A DNA stretch of 32,693 nucleotides, from IMG/VR virus record IMGVR_UViG_3300037189_008829, positions 1 through 32,693 of that record. The stretch is one strand, 5' to 3'. The position numbers were made by a program, and so were the translations under genes. Origin of the DNA: a virus. Numbering within the stretch: position 1 is the first letter of the stretch; each line of letters starts with the position of its first letter. Below the pieces are notes generated by a model. That model saw only the letters and a list, made by a program, of their open reading frames with translations. It was not told the origin of the DNA and did not search any database. Shown piece after piece: positions 14,584 through 24,000 of this stretch.

Positions 14584-14645
14584 ATTTGATGATAATTTAA
14601 AATTACTTTGTTATTATAGAGATAATACCAGGTAAATACTAGATA

Positions 14646-15005
14646 ATGCAAACATATCACATATCACAGAGTAATTCATATACCTTTAGAACAGAACCAA
14701 CTGCTTCTAATTCATTTACTATGAGTTTGCAAGATATGACAACTCAAAACAATACTACTGCATCTCTTTCAGGATTAACTTATGATGGGTATGAAAGTAT
14801 TTTAGCTTTTACTGCATCCATTAGTGGTGCAATCATTGGTGCTGAATATAGAGCAGTAATATATAATGGTGCAACTGATATATGGCATGGTTCTATTCAA
14901 GTGTATAAATCATCATCGTTATCAATACCTAAATCGGATTACGAAAATCAAAATACACAATACATTTCTAATACAAGCGAGAATAAGTTTGTAATATTGG
15001 ACTAA
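14646..15005 (+). CDS. Small beta-rich virion protein
   Basis: A 119-aa protein, starting at ATG 14646, about 60 bases after the terminator and one base before the portal gene. It has alternating polar and hydrophobic stretches ('QSNSYTFRTEPTASNSFTMSLQDM', 'YRAVIYNGATDIWHGSIQVYKSS') that predict beta strands, perhaps an immunoglobulin-like or beta-sandwich fold. No cysteine, no signal peptide. Phages of this type often encode such a protein near the portal, and head decoration or neck roles are possible. Function unknown. It is the first gene after the terminator, so a promoter should lie at about 14584-14645, but none is convincing. Confidence 0.55.
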   Translation: MQTYHISQSNSYTFRTEPTASNSFTMSLQDMTTQNNTTASLSGLTYDGYESILAFTASISGAIIGAEYRAVIYNGATDIWHGSIQVYKSSSLSIPKSDYENQNTQYISNTSENKFVILD

Positions 15006-15006
15006 T

Positions 15007-16293
15007 ATGAAACAACAACAAAACTTTGGAATTGTAAATACAAGCAATAACCAACTACCTATTATAGTAGAGGATACTAAAACACGTTATCAATATGTTC
15101 CATTCGGAGTGTATGGACAAGATGATTTCTTTGATGCAGTAGTAGGTGCATTTAATGTATCTACTACAACTTCTGCTTGTGTGGAAGGAATAGCTGATTT
15201 AATCTACGGTAAGGGATTATATTCTAAGCAAGAAGGGTTTGATACCATACTACAAAAGATAATCCCACAGGAGGAGACGAAACGTGTAGCATTCGATTTA
15301 AAATTGTTCGGTAATGCTGCTTATCAGGTATATTGGAATGATGACCATACTAAAGTAATTAAATTTTACCATGTGCCAGTTCAGTTTTTAAGAGCTGAAA
15401 AACTATATGGTAATCCAAAGATAGAAAATTATTACTACTGTCACGATTGGCAAGACCAAAGAGCAGTAAAGAACAAAAAGAAAATACCAACATTCGGAAC
15501 ATCAAATGAGAAGTGTGAAATCCTTTACATTAAAAACTATTTTCCAGGTTTATATTACTACTCCTTACCTGATTGGGTATCTGCAATGCAGTATTCTATA
15601 GCAGAAGGAGAGATTTCTAACCTACACATCAATAATATTACTAATGGTTTCTTACCTGCAGTAATGATTAACTTCAACAACGGAGTTCCTGCACCAGAAG
15701 AAAGAGAAACTATAGAGGATTTAATCCAAGCTAAATTCACCGGAACTGATAATGCAGGTAGATTTATGTTATCATTCAACGATGACCCATTAACTAAACC
15801 TACTATTGATGTTATCCAAATAGATAACCTACATGAAAAATACGAATATGTTGCGGAATATACGCAAGATAGAATATTGGTTGCTCATAGGGTCACTTCA
15901 CCGTTATTATTTGGTATTAGAACCGCTAATAATGGTTTTAGTTCTCAGTCTGAAGAAATGATGACGGCATTTAGTATTATGCAAACAATGACAATCTCAC
16001 CATTCCAAAATGTTATCTTAAACTCATTAGATATGGCATTGACAGAAGGTGGATATGAAGATGCACAATTATACTTTGACCAATTAACTCCATTAGCAAT
16101 TCTTTCACAACAAGCTGAAGATACTGATAAAACAGTTTCAGAAGTAGCAGATGAAACTAACAAAGAGTTAGAAAATCCTGCAACAGTTGATGAAACTGCT
16201 GATGCAACAACAGAAGACCAAATAACAGAACCTCGCTTTGTAAGACAATCACAAGCGTTTTTTCAAAAAGAATACGAAACATATAACGACTAA
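15007..16293 (+). CDS. Portal protein
   Basis: A 428-aa protein with the features of an HK97-type portal. N-terminal 'AVVGAFNVSTTTSACVEGIADLIYGKGLY' resembles the usual 'xxVxxCVxxIAxxxxxxxxxL' portal opening. Then come 'DLKLFGNAAYQVYWN', 'HVPVQFLRAEK', 'ISNLHINNITNGFLPAVMINF' and 'EYTQDRILVAHRVTSPLLFGI' (stem and clip segments). The C-terminus is acidic and Gln-rich. The portal forms the DNA-entry ring at one capsid vertex and docks the terminase. Its position after the capsid and tail-tube genes is the reverse of the usual terminase-portal-capsid order. The next gene is 3 bases away. Confidence 0.88.
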   Translation: MKQQQNFGIVNTSNNQLPIIVEDTKTRYQYVPFGVYGQDDFFDAVVGAFNVSTTTSACVEGIADLIYGKGLYSKQEGFDTILQKIIPQEETKRVAFDLKLFGNAAYQVYWNDDHTKVIKFYHVPVQFLRAEKLYGNPKIENYYYCHDWQDQRAVKNKKKIPTFGTSNEKCEILYIKNYFPGLYYYSLPDWVSAMQYSIAEGEISNLHINNITNGFLPAVMINFNNGVPAPEERETIEDLIQAKFTGTDNAGRFMLSFNDDPLTKPTIDVIQIDNLHEKYEYVAEYTQDRILVAHRVTSPLLFGIRTANNGFSSQSEEMMTAFSIMQTMTISPFQNVILNSLDMALTEGGYEDAQLYFDQLTPLAILSQQAEDTDKTVSEVADETNKELENPATVDETADATTEDQITEPRFVRQSQAFFQKEYETYND

Positions 16294-16295
16294 CT

Positions 16296-16814
16296 ATGGC
16301 AACTGCTTTATTTATTTCCCGTAACGATATAATCAAAAATACACCACTTATGGGTGCAATTGATGCTGATGCTTTATTACCTTTTGTTAGTGTAGCACAA
16401 ATCAAATATCTTAAAAATCTATTAGGAACAGTTCTATATGATTACTTAGATGCACAGATAATAGCAAATACGGTTGGTGGTTTATCTGTATTTTATCAAG
16501 ATTTATTAAATGACCACATTAAACCTTGTTTGATATGGCATGCTTGTGCAGAATATATACCATTCTCATCAGTTCAATTTAAATCAAATGGAGCAGTTAA
16601 ACAACAATCTGAACAAGGTATTGCTCCTTCAAAAGCTGAATTAGATTATCTATTAGCAAAAGCTAGTGAGAATGCAAATTACTATGATTTAAGATTACAA
16701 AATTATTTGATTGCTTATTCAAATCAAATACCTCAATACTTACAATCAGTAGGAAATCAAACACAGATTTATCCAGACCAAACAAATCAGTATTTCGGTG
16801 GAATACAACTATAA
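16296..16814 (+). CDS. Head-tail connector (DUF6712-like)
   Basis: A 172-aa mostly helical protein beginning 'ALFISRNDIIKNTPLMGAIDADALLPFVSVAQIKYLKNLLG'. This start is one I associate with the connector family of Bacteroidetes siphophages (DUF6712). The body contains 'YQDLLNDHIKPCLIWHACAEYIPF' and 'DYLLAKASENANYYDLRLQNYLI', packed helices as in gp6-like adaptor rings. The adaptor binds below the portal. Gene order portal, connector, tail-terminator-like and gp10-like genes supports this. The family name is from memory; the role is inferred from position. Confidence 0.65.
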   Translation: MATALFISRNDIIKNTPLMGAIDADALLPFVSVAQIKYLKNLLGTVLYDYLDAQIIANTVGGLSVFYQDLLNDHIKPCLIWHACAEYIPFSSVQFKSNGAVKQQSEQGIAPSKAELDYLLAKASENANYYDLRLQNYLIAYSNQIPQYLQSVGNQTQIYPDQTNQYFGGIQL

Positions 16815-16817
16815 TAT

Positions 16818-17339
16818 ATGAGCAATTTTTTAGTTAATAATACTGGCACCAACTATTCGTTATATTATAATGTATTGGATTATTTCAAGACCATTATGAA
16901 TAACCACCCGTCTATTACTGCGGTCTCACAAGGACCATTAAGTGAAGTAGATGATATACAATATCCATTTTATCCATTAGGTAATGTACAAATTGTAGGT
17001 GCAGAGTTTCAACCTTCATCAACTGATTATAAAATCCTTTTGATTGTTGCTGACAAGATAAAGAATAAAAATAATGAATCAGCAGATAGAACAAATGCAC
17101 TCATAGTTCCGTTCTATAATGTAGATGATTTAGTTGATATACACGCCAATACTTTGTCTGTAATGAACGATTTATTATCTTTTACACAATACTCCGTTGA
17201 ATCATTTCAAATCAATTCTACGATAGGTTTAGAACCATTTGCCGATAGATTTAACAATGGTTTAGCAGGATGGGCAGCATCATTTACACTTACTACACAC
17301 AATGCTAGAAATCGTTGTTTGTATGAATTATATCCTTAA
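16818..17339 (+). CDS. Tail terminator or tail completion-like protein
   Basis: A 173-aa protein with 'SLYYNVLDYFKTIMNNHPSITAVSQGPLSEVD' at the N-terminus and 'PLGNVQIVGAEF' and 'YKILLIVADKI' strands later. The alternating beta strands with an N-terminal helix fit a tail-terminator fold (gpU-like), which caps the tail tube and joins it to the neck. The position between connector and gp10-like genes agrees. Identification is by order and pattern rather than by a diagnostic motif. Its stop shares its A with the next ATG. Confidence 0.5.
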   Translation: MSNFLVNNTGTNYSLYYNVLDYFKTIMNNHPSITAVSQGPLSEVDDIQYPFYPLGNVQIVGAEFQPSSTDYKILLIVADKIKNKNNESADRTNALIVPFYNVDDLVDIHANTLSVMNDLLSFTQYSVESFQINSTIGLEPFADRFNNGLAGWAASFTLTTHNARNRCLYELYP

Positions 17340-17731
17340 TGAAAACTCTTGCAGATGTAGCAAAGGATTACAAATCTATAACACAAAAGTTAATTATAGG
17401 TGGATATCCTGGTTGGAAGAAACCTCCATACCTTACAGGTAATTTGTATAGGACTGTGGGTTCATTTAACGATGATAGAAGGATGATATTTACTCAAAAG
17501 GGTAAATCCTTCCTTACACTAAATTATGCTCCGCCAGGCGCAAAGTATGGAACGTATGTGGAGAAAGGAACTAGTAGAATGCCATCTCGTCCATTTGCTA
17601 TGATTGCAGCAAACTCACAAGATTTAAAAAGAAGTATATTTGAATATGAAGGTGGTAAAGTTGAAGAAGTTAGAGCAGAAGTTCAGAAAAGAATGACTGT
17701 AATATTCAAACCATTTAATCAAACCATATAG
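17339..17731 (+). CDS. HK97 gp10-like neck protein
   Basis: A 130-aa protein with the gp10 signature 'GAKYGTYVEKGTSRMPSRPF' at about residues 74-93. In HK97 gp10 and relatives the pattern 'YaxfvExGTsrmparPF' is highly conserved. gp10-like proteins take part in head-tail joining or tail completion. ATG 17339 overlaps the previous stop. After it, a 49-base gap holds an inverted repeat before the tail-tip genes. Confidence 0.85.
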   Translation: MKTLADVAKDYKSITQKLIIGGYPGWKKPPYLTGNLYRTVGSFNDDRRMIFTQKGKSFLTLNYAPPGAKYGTYVEKGTSRMPSRPFAMIAANSQDLKRSIFEYEGGKVEEVRAEVQKRMTVIFKPFNQTI

Positions 17732-17736
17732 TATCC

Positions 17737-17777
17737 AATACTTTTCAAAATAAAGTGGTTATAATAAGAAAAGTATT
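17737..17777 (+). other. 10-bp inverted repeat just before a start codon
   Basis: AATACTTTTC (17737-17746) and GAAAAGTATT (17768-17777) are exact reverse complements, separated by 21 bases. The ATG of the next gene is at 17781. There is no T run after it, so it is not a terminator. It could be an operator or an mRNA hairpin controlling start access. Confidence 0.45.
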
Positions 17778-17780
17778 TCA

Positions 17781-18950
17781 ATGGCCATTATAATAAATCA
17801 AACTCCTGCAACTGCTTCATTAGCACAATCACCGATTATCTTTTCGGTGTATGAAACTACTGCCGTTGTTGCCAATAATGGATTTCAATATATGGCAGAC
17901 CTGTACTATTGGACAGGTTCTGTTTCTAATTCAGGCTCATTAGATTATACATTAGCTAAGTATCCTAATACATCACTTAGAGGTATTTTTGACTTAAATA
18001 GAATTATAAATTCTACTTTAACTGATTTAGCTATACAGAATACATCAAACGTAATGTATTTTGCTTGTGATTTCTATTACCAATATCTTTCAGGCTCATC
18101 TCAATATACCTATGTAACTGGCTCACATACTAAATCACAAGTATATAAAGCATTAGATGGTTATGGTATATTTCAAGAAGCAATTGGGCAACCAATATAT
18201 GATAAAACCCCACATTGGCCTTTACTAACAGATGGACCAGCAACTCAATCGGTATTTACAACAGATACAGGTAATGCAGGTGTATATTTTGGTAATGCAG
18301 GAACGGGTAGTACCCCTACTAAAATAGTTTATACATCTAATTTAGGAACTGCCAATTATAATTTAACAGGCTCAACATCATCATCAGGTCAAATAGCACA
18401 ATATCCAATAGGACCAGCACAATCTGGCTTTCCATTAAGTGGTTCATTTACTTATTTCCAAACACAAGCATATAATGGAGCAACTCCTATGGGTTCTCCT
18501 ATTAGATATAACGTAGAGTGTATTCAAAAATACCCTAATGTTAGAATTAAATGGAAGAACAGATATGGACAATTTGATTATTTTGATTTCTATATGGTTA
18601 ATCGTCAATCCTTCTCTACGGAAAAGAGAACGTATCAACCACAATTAGGAACATGGCAAGCATCAACGTTATCATATAATGATTACGATAGTTCTACATT
18701 GAACTATATTGCTGATTCTAAACAAGCTATTTCAGTAAATACATTTTTTATATCAGAAGATTATAACGATATTCTAAAACAATTGTTAGTATCTGATGAA
18801 ATATATTGGATGTACGATGAAGCAAACGATAATGTTAGACCTTTAACTATAACAAATCAAAACATAGTATTCAAAACAGGTGTAGTTGATAAGTTAATTC
18901 AATATCAATTTGATTTTAACTTCGGACAGGCATATAAATTGATTATCTAA
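17781..18950 (+). CDS. Tail-tip or distal tail-like structural protein
   Basis: A 389-aa protein with a beta-rich N-terminus, a Ser/Gly/Thr-rich middle ('TSSSGQIAQYPIGPAQSGFPLSGS') and a more conserved-looking C-terminal half: 'RIKWKNRYGQFDYFDFYMVNRQSF', 'YIADSKQAISVNTFFISEDYNDILKQLLVSDEIY' and 'IQYQFDFNFGQAYKLII'. I recall this C-terminal pattern in structural proteins before the tail-hub gene in Bacteroidetes siphophages. It lies at the head of a cluster of tail-tip genes and its stop shares its A with the next ATG. No enzymatic motif. Probably a tail-tip component; the exact role is not known. Confidence 0.6.
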   Translation: MAIIINQTPATASLAQSPIIFSVYETTAVVANNGFQYMADLYYWTGSVSNSGSLDYTLAKYPNTSLRGIFDLNRIINSTLTDLAIQNTSNVMYFACDFYYQYLSGSSQYTYVTGSHTKSQVYKALDGYGIFQEAIGQPIYDKTPHWPLLTDGPATQSVFTTDTGNAGVYFGNAGTGSTPTKIVYTSNLGTANYNLTGSTSSSGQIAQYPIGPAQSGFPLSGSFTYFQTQAYNGATPMGSPIRYNVECIQKYPNVRIKWKNRYGQFDYFDFYMVNRQSFSTEKRTYQPQLGTWQASTLSYNDYDSSTLNYIADSKQAISVNTFFISEDYNDILKQLLVSDEIYWMYDEANDNVRPLTITNQNIVFKTGVVDKLIQYQFDFNFGQAYKLII

Positions 18951-21064
18951 TGGGTATTATATCTACACAAGGGTTTGTATTTAAGTTAATAGCAAATGGA
19001 CAACAGTTAGACCTATTTAAGGATGAACAAATTCTTTTATCAGATAACGTAACTGGTTTATTTGATTTAGGAGTTCTTCCTGCTGACTTTACACGCCAAA
19101 TAACAATACCTGGTTCAAAAGTTAATAATGCTTTCTTTGAGCATTGCTACGATATATCAATTCAATCACCATTTTTATTTAAATCAAACGTTAAAGTTCC
19201 AGCATACTTTGATTTTGGTGGTATATACCTTGCTAACGGATACTTACAATTAAATAAAGTAAATGTAATAGCAAATAAGTTTATTGATTCATACGAAGTA
19301 ACTATTTATGGTGGTTTATCTTCATTTGCTAGAGAAGTTAATAGAAGTTTCTTAACTGATTTAACCAGTTCGTTAGCACAATACAATCATACTGCATCTT
19401 TAAGTAATATATCTTCATCTTGGAATGGAGAATTGTTTAGTGGTAGTATAGTTTATCCAATGGCTGAATATGGACAAGAGATTGTTTATAATCCTTCAGT
19501 TGCAAACTATGGTATTGATGAACCGTCTGGTTCTTTATGTGTGCAAGATTATAAACCTGCTATTAGAGTAAAAGCAGTATGGGATGCAATTTTTGATACA
19601 TACGGATACACTTATTCATCTTCATTCTTTGAACAGAAGTGGTTAGATAATGTGTATATGATTTGTAATAACAAATTACGTTATCCAATAATGGAGAACA
19701 TAGATTTAGAAACCTATGGTTTATTTAGAATATCTCCTATTTCAGGTAGTGGTGGAACAAATGTAACTGCAAGTGTAGCTACTTTAGTTCCTTTAGATTG
19801 GTATAATATAGAAGCAAACCCTAATGGTAATTTAAGTTCATCTTTATCTTATACAACTGATTTCAGTTCATCTATTAGAGGTGAGATTAAATTAGATTTT
19901 GAAGTTAAACCACTTGCGGCAACTAACAATATGCCACAATTTGCATTAATAGTTTTAAGTGATGATGGGTTTAGTATAGTAGAATCATCTACAAACCTAA
20001 CTGCAATTAATGATTATATGAAAGAAGTTCAGACATATAATAATGGAACTACTAGAACTCAAAGATTTACTTTAACAAACCAATTCCAAACTCAAATATT
20101 ACCACCTGGTAATCATAGATTTTATTTATATTGGGTTGGTACTCCTTCAAATACAAACTTACAAGTAACTTTAAATCCACAGAATAGTGTATCATCTTAT
20201 TTGGAAATACAAAAAGTAAATCAAGGTGGAGATGGACAGATAATGGATATTGCATCTAACATGCCATTTGGTACTGTTGGTATAAAATTAATTGATTTTA
20301 TTTCATCATTGCAGAAAAAGTTTAATTTAGTAATATATCCTAACAAATTACGTCCAAAAGAGTTTATAGTTGAAACATTTAATACTTGGTATAAAATGGG
20401 ACAAGTAAAGAACTTTAACAGATACATTAATTTAGATAAAAATATTGCAGTAACTCTTGTAAATAACCTTGCAGTAAATAAGTTAAACTTTGGAGATACT
20501 TTAGATGGTGATTATGTTTCACAACAATTTAGTAAAGGAGCAGGTAGAGAATTTGGTAAATCTTATTATGTTGATACAGAAAATTACTTTTCACAAGGTG
20601 AGTTTAATGTTAAAACTAATTTTGCTTCATCTCCATTAGTTTATCTAAATGGAACTGGTACATCAGGTTCTACTAATATAAATCAAGCAGGATTTAGAGC
20701 AGGTGCAATTACTCAAACTAAAACATCGCCAGGTGGACTTTCTGAATCATTCTTACAAGTTCAAACAAACTATGTAGCAATTGCAGCAGCAGGTGTTAGT
20801 TCTCCATATACGGATGTATTTGATTTTGACCCAAATATATTAGGATACAATTATAGAAGTGTTACAATTGGAAATGATATAGTATTTACATCAGTTGCAA
20901 GTGGAACAACATATCAAACTGCACAACTAATAAAGACAACTGATAGCGGAAGTGTTAATCTATATAGTGGTAGTGCAAATACTACTTACACTTATACTTT
21001 AACTGCAAGTGATATGTCATCATCGGTATTGAATTTTATAGCACAAACTAGCGCAAGAGATTAA
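18950..21064 (+). CDS. Tail hub or baseplate-like protein
   Basis: A 704-aa protein with ATG 18950 overlapping the stop of the preceding gene. The N-terminus 'GFVFKLIANGQQLDLFKDEQILLSDNVTGLFDLGVLPADFTRQITIPGSKVNNAFFEHCYDI' (split over residues 8-70) is characteristic of tail-tip proteins in this phage group. The middle contains 'FQTQILPPGNHRFYLYWVG', a beta sandwich-like segment, and 'FISSLQKKFNLVIYPNKLRPKEFIVETF', like a tail hub domain that sits at the end of the tube. The C-terminus is Ser/Thr-rich. It would anchor the fibres made by the next two genes. No lysozyme motif is visible. Confidence 0.6.
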   Translation: MGIISTQGFVFKLIANGQQLDLFKDEQILLSDNVTGLFDLGVLPADFTRQITIPGSKVNNAFFEHCYDISIQSPFLFKSNVKVPAYFDFGGIYLANGYLQLNKVNVIANKFIDSYEVTIYGGLSSFAREVNRSFLTDLTSSLAQYNHTASLSNISSSWNGELFSGSIVYPMAEYGQEIVYNPSVANYGIDEPSGSLCVQDYKPAIRVKAVWDAIFDTYGYTYSSSFFEQKWLDNVYMICNNKLRYPIMENIDLETYGLFRISPISGSGGTNVTASVATLVPLDWYNIEANPNGNLSSSLSYTTDFSSSIRGEIKLDFEVKPLAATNNMPQFALIVLSDDGFSIVESSTNLTAINDYMKEVQTYNNGTTRTQRFTLTNQFQTQILPPGNHRFYLYWVGTPSNTNLQVTLNPQNSVSSYLEIQKVNQGGDGQIMDIASNMPFGTVGIKLIDFISSLQKKFNLVIYPNKLRPKEFIVETFNTWYKMGQVKNFNRYINLDKNIAVTLVNNLAVNKLNFGDTLDGDYVSQQFSKGAGREFGKSYYVDTENYFSQGEFNVKTNFASSPLVYLNGTGTSGSTNINQAGFRAGAITQTKTSPGGLSESFLQVQTNYVAIAAAGVSSPYTDVFDFDPNILGYNYRSVTIGNDIVFTSVASGTTYQTAQLIKTTDSGSVNLYSGSANTTYTYTLTASDMSSSVLNFIAQTSARD

Positions 21065-24000
21065 TGGCAAATAACAAAATATTTATTCCTACATTCATAA
21101 GCAGTATTGATTACAAACCTGCTCGTGTCTTGCCGCATATTTATTTTTACAACGGAACTAAACAAACTGATACATATTTTATAGAAGGATTCCAAAATGG
21201 TTCAACATCTTCAATAGAACAAAGAGCATTTAATGCCTTTCCATATTTTGATAATTATAGTGGGAATACACCTGATTCATCTTCATTATCTCTTTTATTT
21301 AATAACGAACCCGCTGCATATGGTACTGCACCTTCAGCATCTTTATACTCTACATATTGGGAAAGATATGTAAATTTATTATATAATCCTCAAACTCGTT
21401 TGTTAGATTGTGAAGCAATTATACCTTTAGCAGATTATTTCCAAATGGAACTTAACGATATAGTTGAGTTCAGAGGAAACTATTATCACCTTCGTGCAAT
21501 AAATGATTATAACTTATCAACGGGTGAGTGTTCTTTACAATTATTAGGGCCAATTCTAAACGATGTAATATCAACTATTATACCTGAATTGGCTTGTGAT
21601 TTTGATTATACATTTGCGTTGACAAGTTCATTAACAACTACTACAACTACATCAGGTCCAACTACAACAACTAGTACTACGACGGGAGCACCTACTACTA
21701 CTACACTTGCACCTACTACTACTACTACACTTGCACCTACAACAACAACAACTACAATTGCTCCTACTACTACTACAACAGTTGCTCCTACAACGACAAC
21801 TACTACGTTATATACGGCAAATTGTTATAATTATACTTTCTTCTGTGCTGCGGGTGGAGGTTGTAATTATTATTATATAAATTGTGGTCAAACTATACAA
21901 ACATCTGGAAGTATGGCATTTAATACTTCATTTACTGTATGTGCTACAGATGGTGATAAAGGATTAACTGGTGGTGGTTCAACTATTACTTTAGGAAGTA
22001 GTTGCGTACCTTCTACTACAACAACTACTACAACCGCAGCACCAACAACTACAACAACAACATTAGTACCAACAACTACTACCACAACAATTGCTCCTAC
22101 TACAACTACTACTACAATAGCAGGAACAACTACTACGACTACATTTGGTTCAACTACTACAACCACTTTAGCAACAACTTGTTATTTGGCTAGTAGATAT
22201 ACTTGTGCAGGTGGTATATGTTTCTTTGCAGAACAAATAGTAGTAAGTAATGCAGGTTCAGTTCCTACTGGTAGTTATTATTATGACCCAACCGGTGGAT
22301 ACATATTCTTTGTAATTCAATCAGCAGCTTGTTCTGGTTCTGTATATAATACAACAATGACAGGAACAGGAAGTGCAGTTTGTGCTACATTCTGTCCTAC
22401 AACAACTACTACAACAACTGCAGCACCCACAACTACTACAACTACGGTAACTCCGACTTGTACAAATTATACAGTATATAACTCTAATTTATCAGTTGCA
22501 GGACAAGTAGATTATGTACCTTGCGGACATGTAGGATATAGAAGTCAATTTGTTGGACAAGGAGAAACAATTACATTATGTGTAAGTAATAGTCAAATTG
22601 TAAATTCAGTTGGATATTCATCATCATCATTAACAAATACATTTACAAATTGTACATCTTCATTAGTAGATTGTATTACTTATACTGTACAAAATACAGG
22701 TTCTATTCAATATACATTTAGTGGAAAAGATTGTGCAGATTGTACTACTAAATTATTTCCAATAAATGCAGGAGCAACTCTTGTAAAATGTTTAGTATCT
22801 GGAACATTCACTACTGCTTATACTTCATCTGTTGGTGCAACTGCGGGAGCAACTTGTAATGTAAGTGGAAGTGGTTGTCCTGTTGTATTACCAACAACAA
22901 CTACAACAACCGTAGCACCAACTACTACTACGACAACAACCGCAGCACCGACAACAACAACGACAGGAGCTCCAACAACCACGACTACTACAACGGCAGC
23001 TCCTACTACGACAACCACAGGAGCACCAACAACGACAACCACAGGAGCACCAACAACGACAACAACGGGAGCACCAACAACGACAACAACGGGAGCACCT
23101 ACTACAACTACAACAACGGCTTGTTATGGATTTAATTTAACTCCTGTTTATGATACAACTTGTGATGCAAGTGCGCCTGATGTTACTGCATACAAAAATA
23201 CCTCGGGTTCAATTGTAATAGGAGATACATTATATAATAGTTGTGGAGGCTCTACATTAGCAACTGGATTTTATTCAGATGGAACTTGGAGATATGTAGT
23301 TGTTGTTGGAGTAGTAACTGATAAAATTAGTTGCCCTGCTCCTACAACTACCACTACATCAACTACTACAACTACGGCAGCACCTACAACAACTACAACT
23401 ACGTTGGCATTCCAATCGTATGATTTGTATTATCCTTGCGGAACTACAACTCCTGCAAGTTTAAGAGCAATATATGATGGAACTCAATCACCTGGTAATA
23501 TTATAAAAGCATCTAATGGATTATGTTATACAGTTGTTGCTCCTACAACGGTTGGTGGTGCAAGTTTAACTATTGTAAGTGAGCATAGCAGTTGTGCTGA
23601 TTGTAATATAACTACAACTACAACTACAACTGCATCACCTACAACTACTACTACAACTACGGTAGCACCAACTACTACTACAACAACATTAACTGCACTA
23701 ATAGTAACTGGATATAATGATTGTGCAACTTATCCTTCTGCTTGTGATGGAGCAATTAACATTACAAATATTACAGGTGGTTCGGGTACAGGATACCAAA
23801 CAAGATTAAATGGAGGAAGTTGGAATAACTACCCTGCAACTAACGCATATACTGGTGTATGTGGTGGAACTACTTACACATTAGATGCAAGAGATTCTGT
23901 TGGAACATTTGAAACATCAGGACCATTTAATTTATGTTCTAACACAACTACTACCACATCTACAACAACTGCTTCTCCGTATTATTTCTATAATGCACAT

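Noticed and set aside
14584-14645. Promoter for the portal operon (TTTG at 14585, TTACTTTG at 14603)
   Set aside because: The spacing is 14 rather than about 19 bases and the downstream box has one mismatch. A promoter is expected here but the evidence is too weak to list.
21888-23042. Antisense frames of poly-Val peptides (around 21888-22166 and 22818-23042) on the minus strand
   Set aside because: They are the reverse complement of the Thr runs (ACN gives NGT, Val) and have no independent support.
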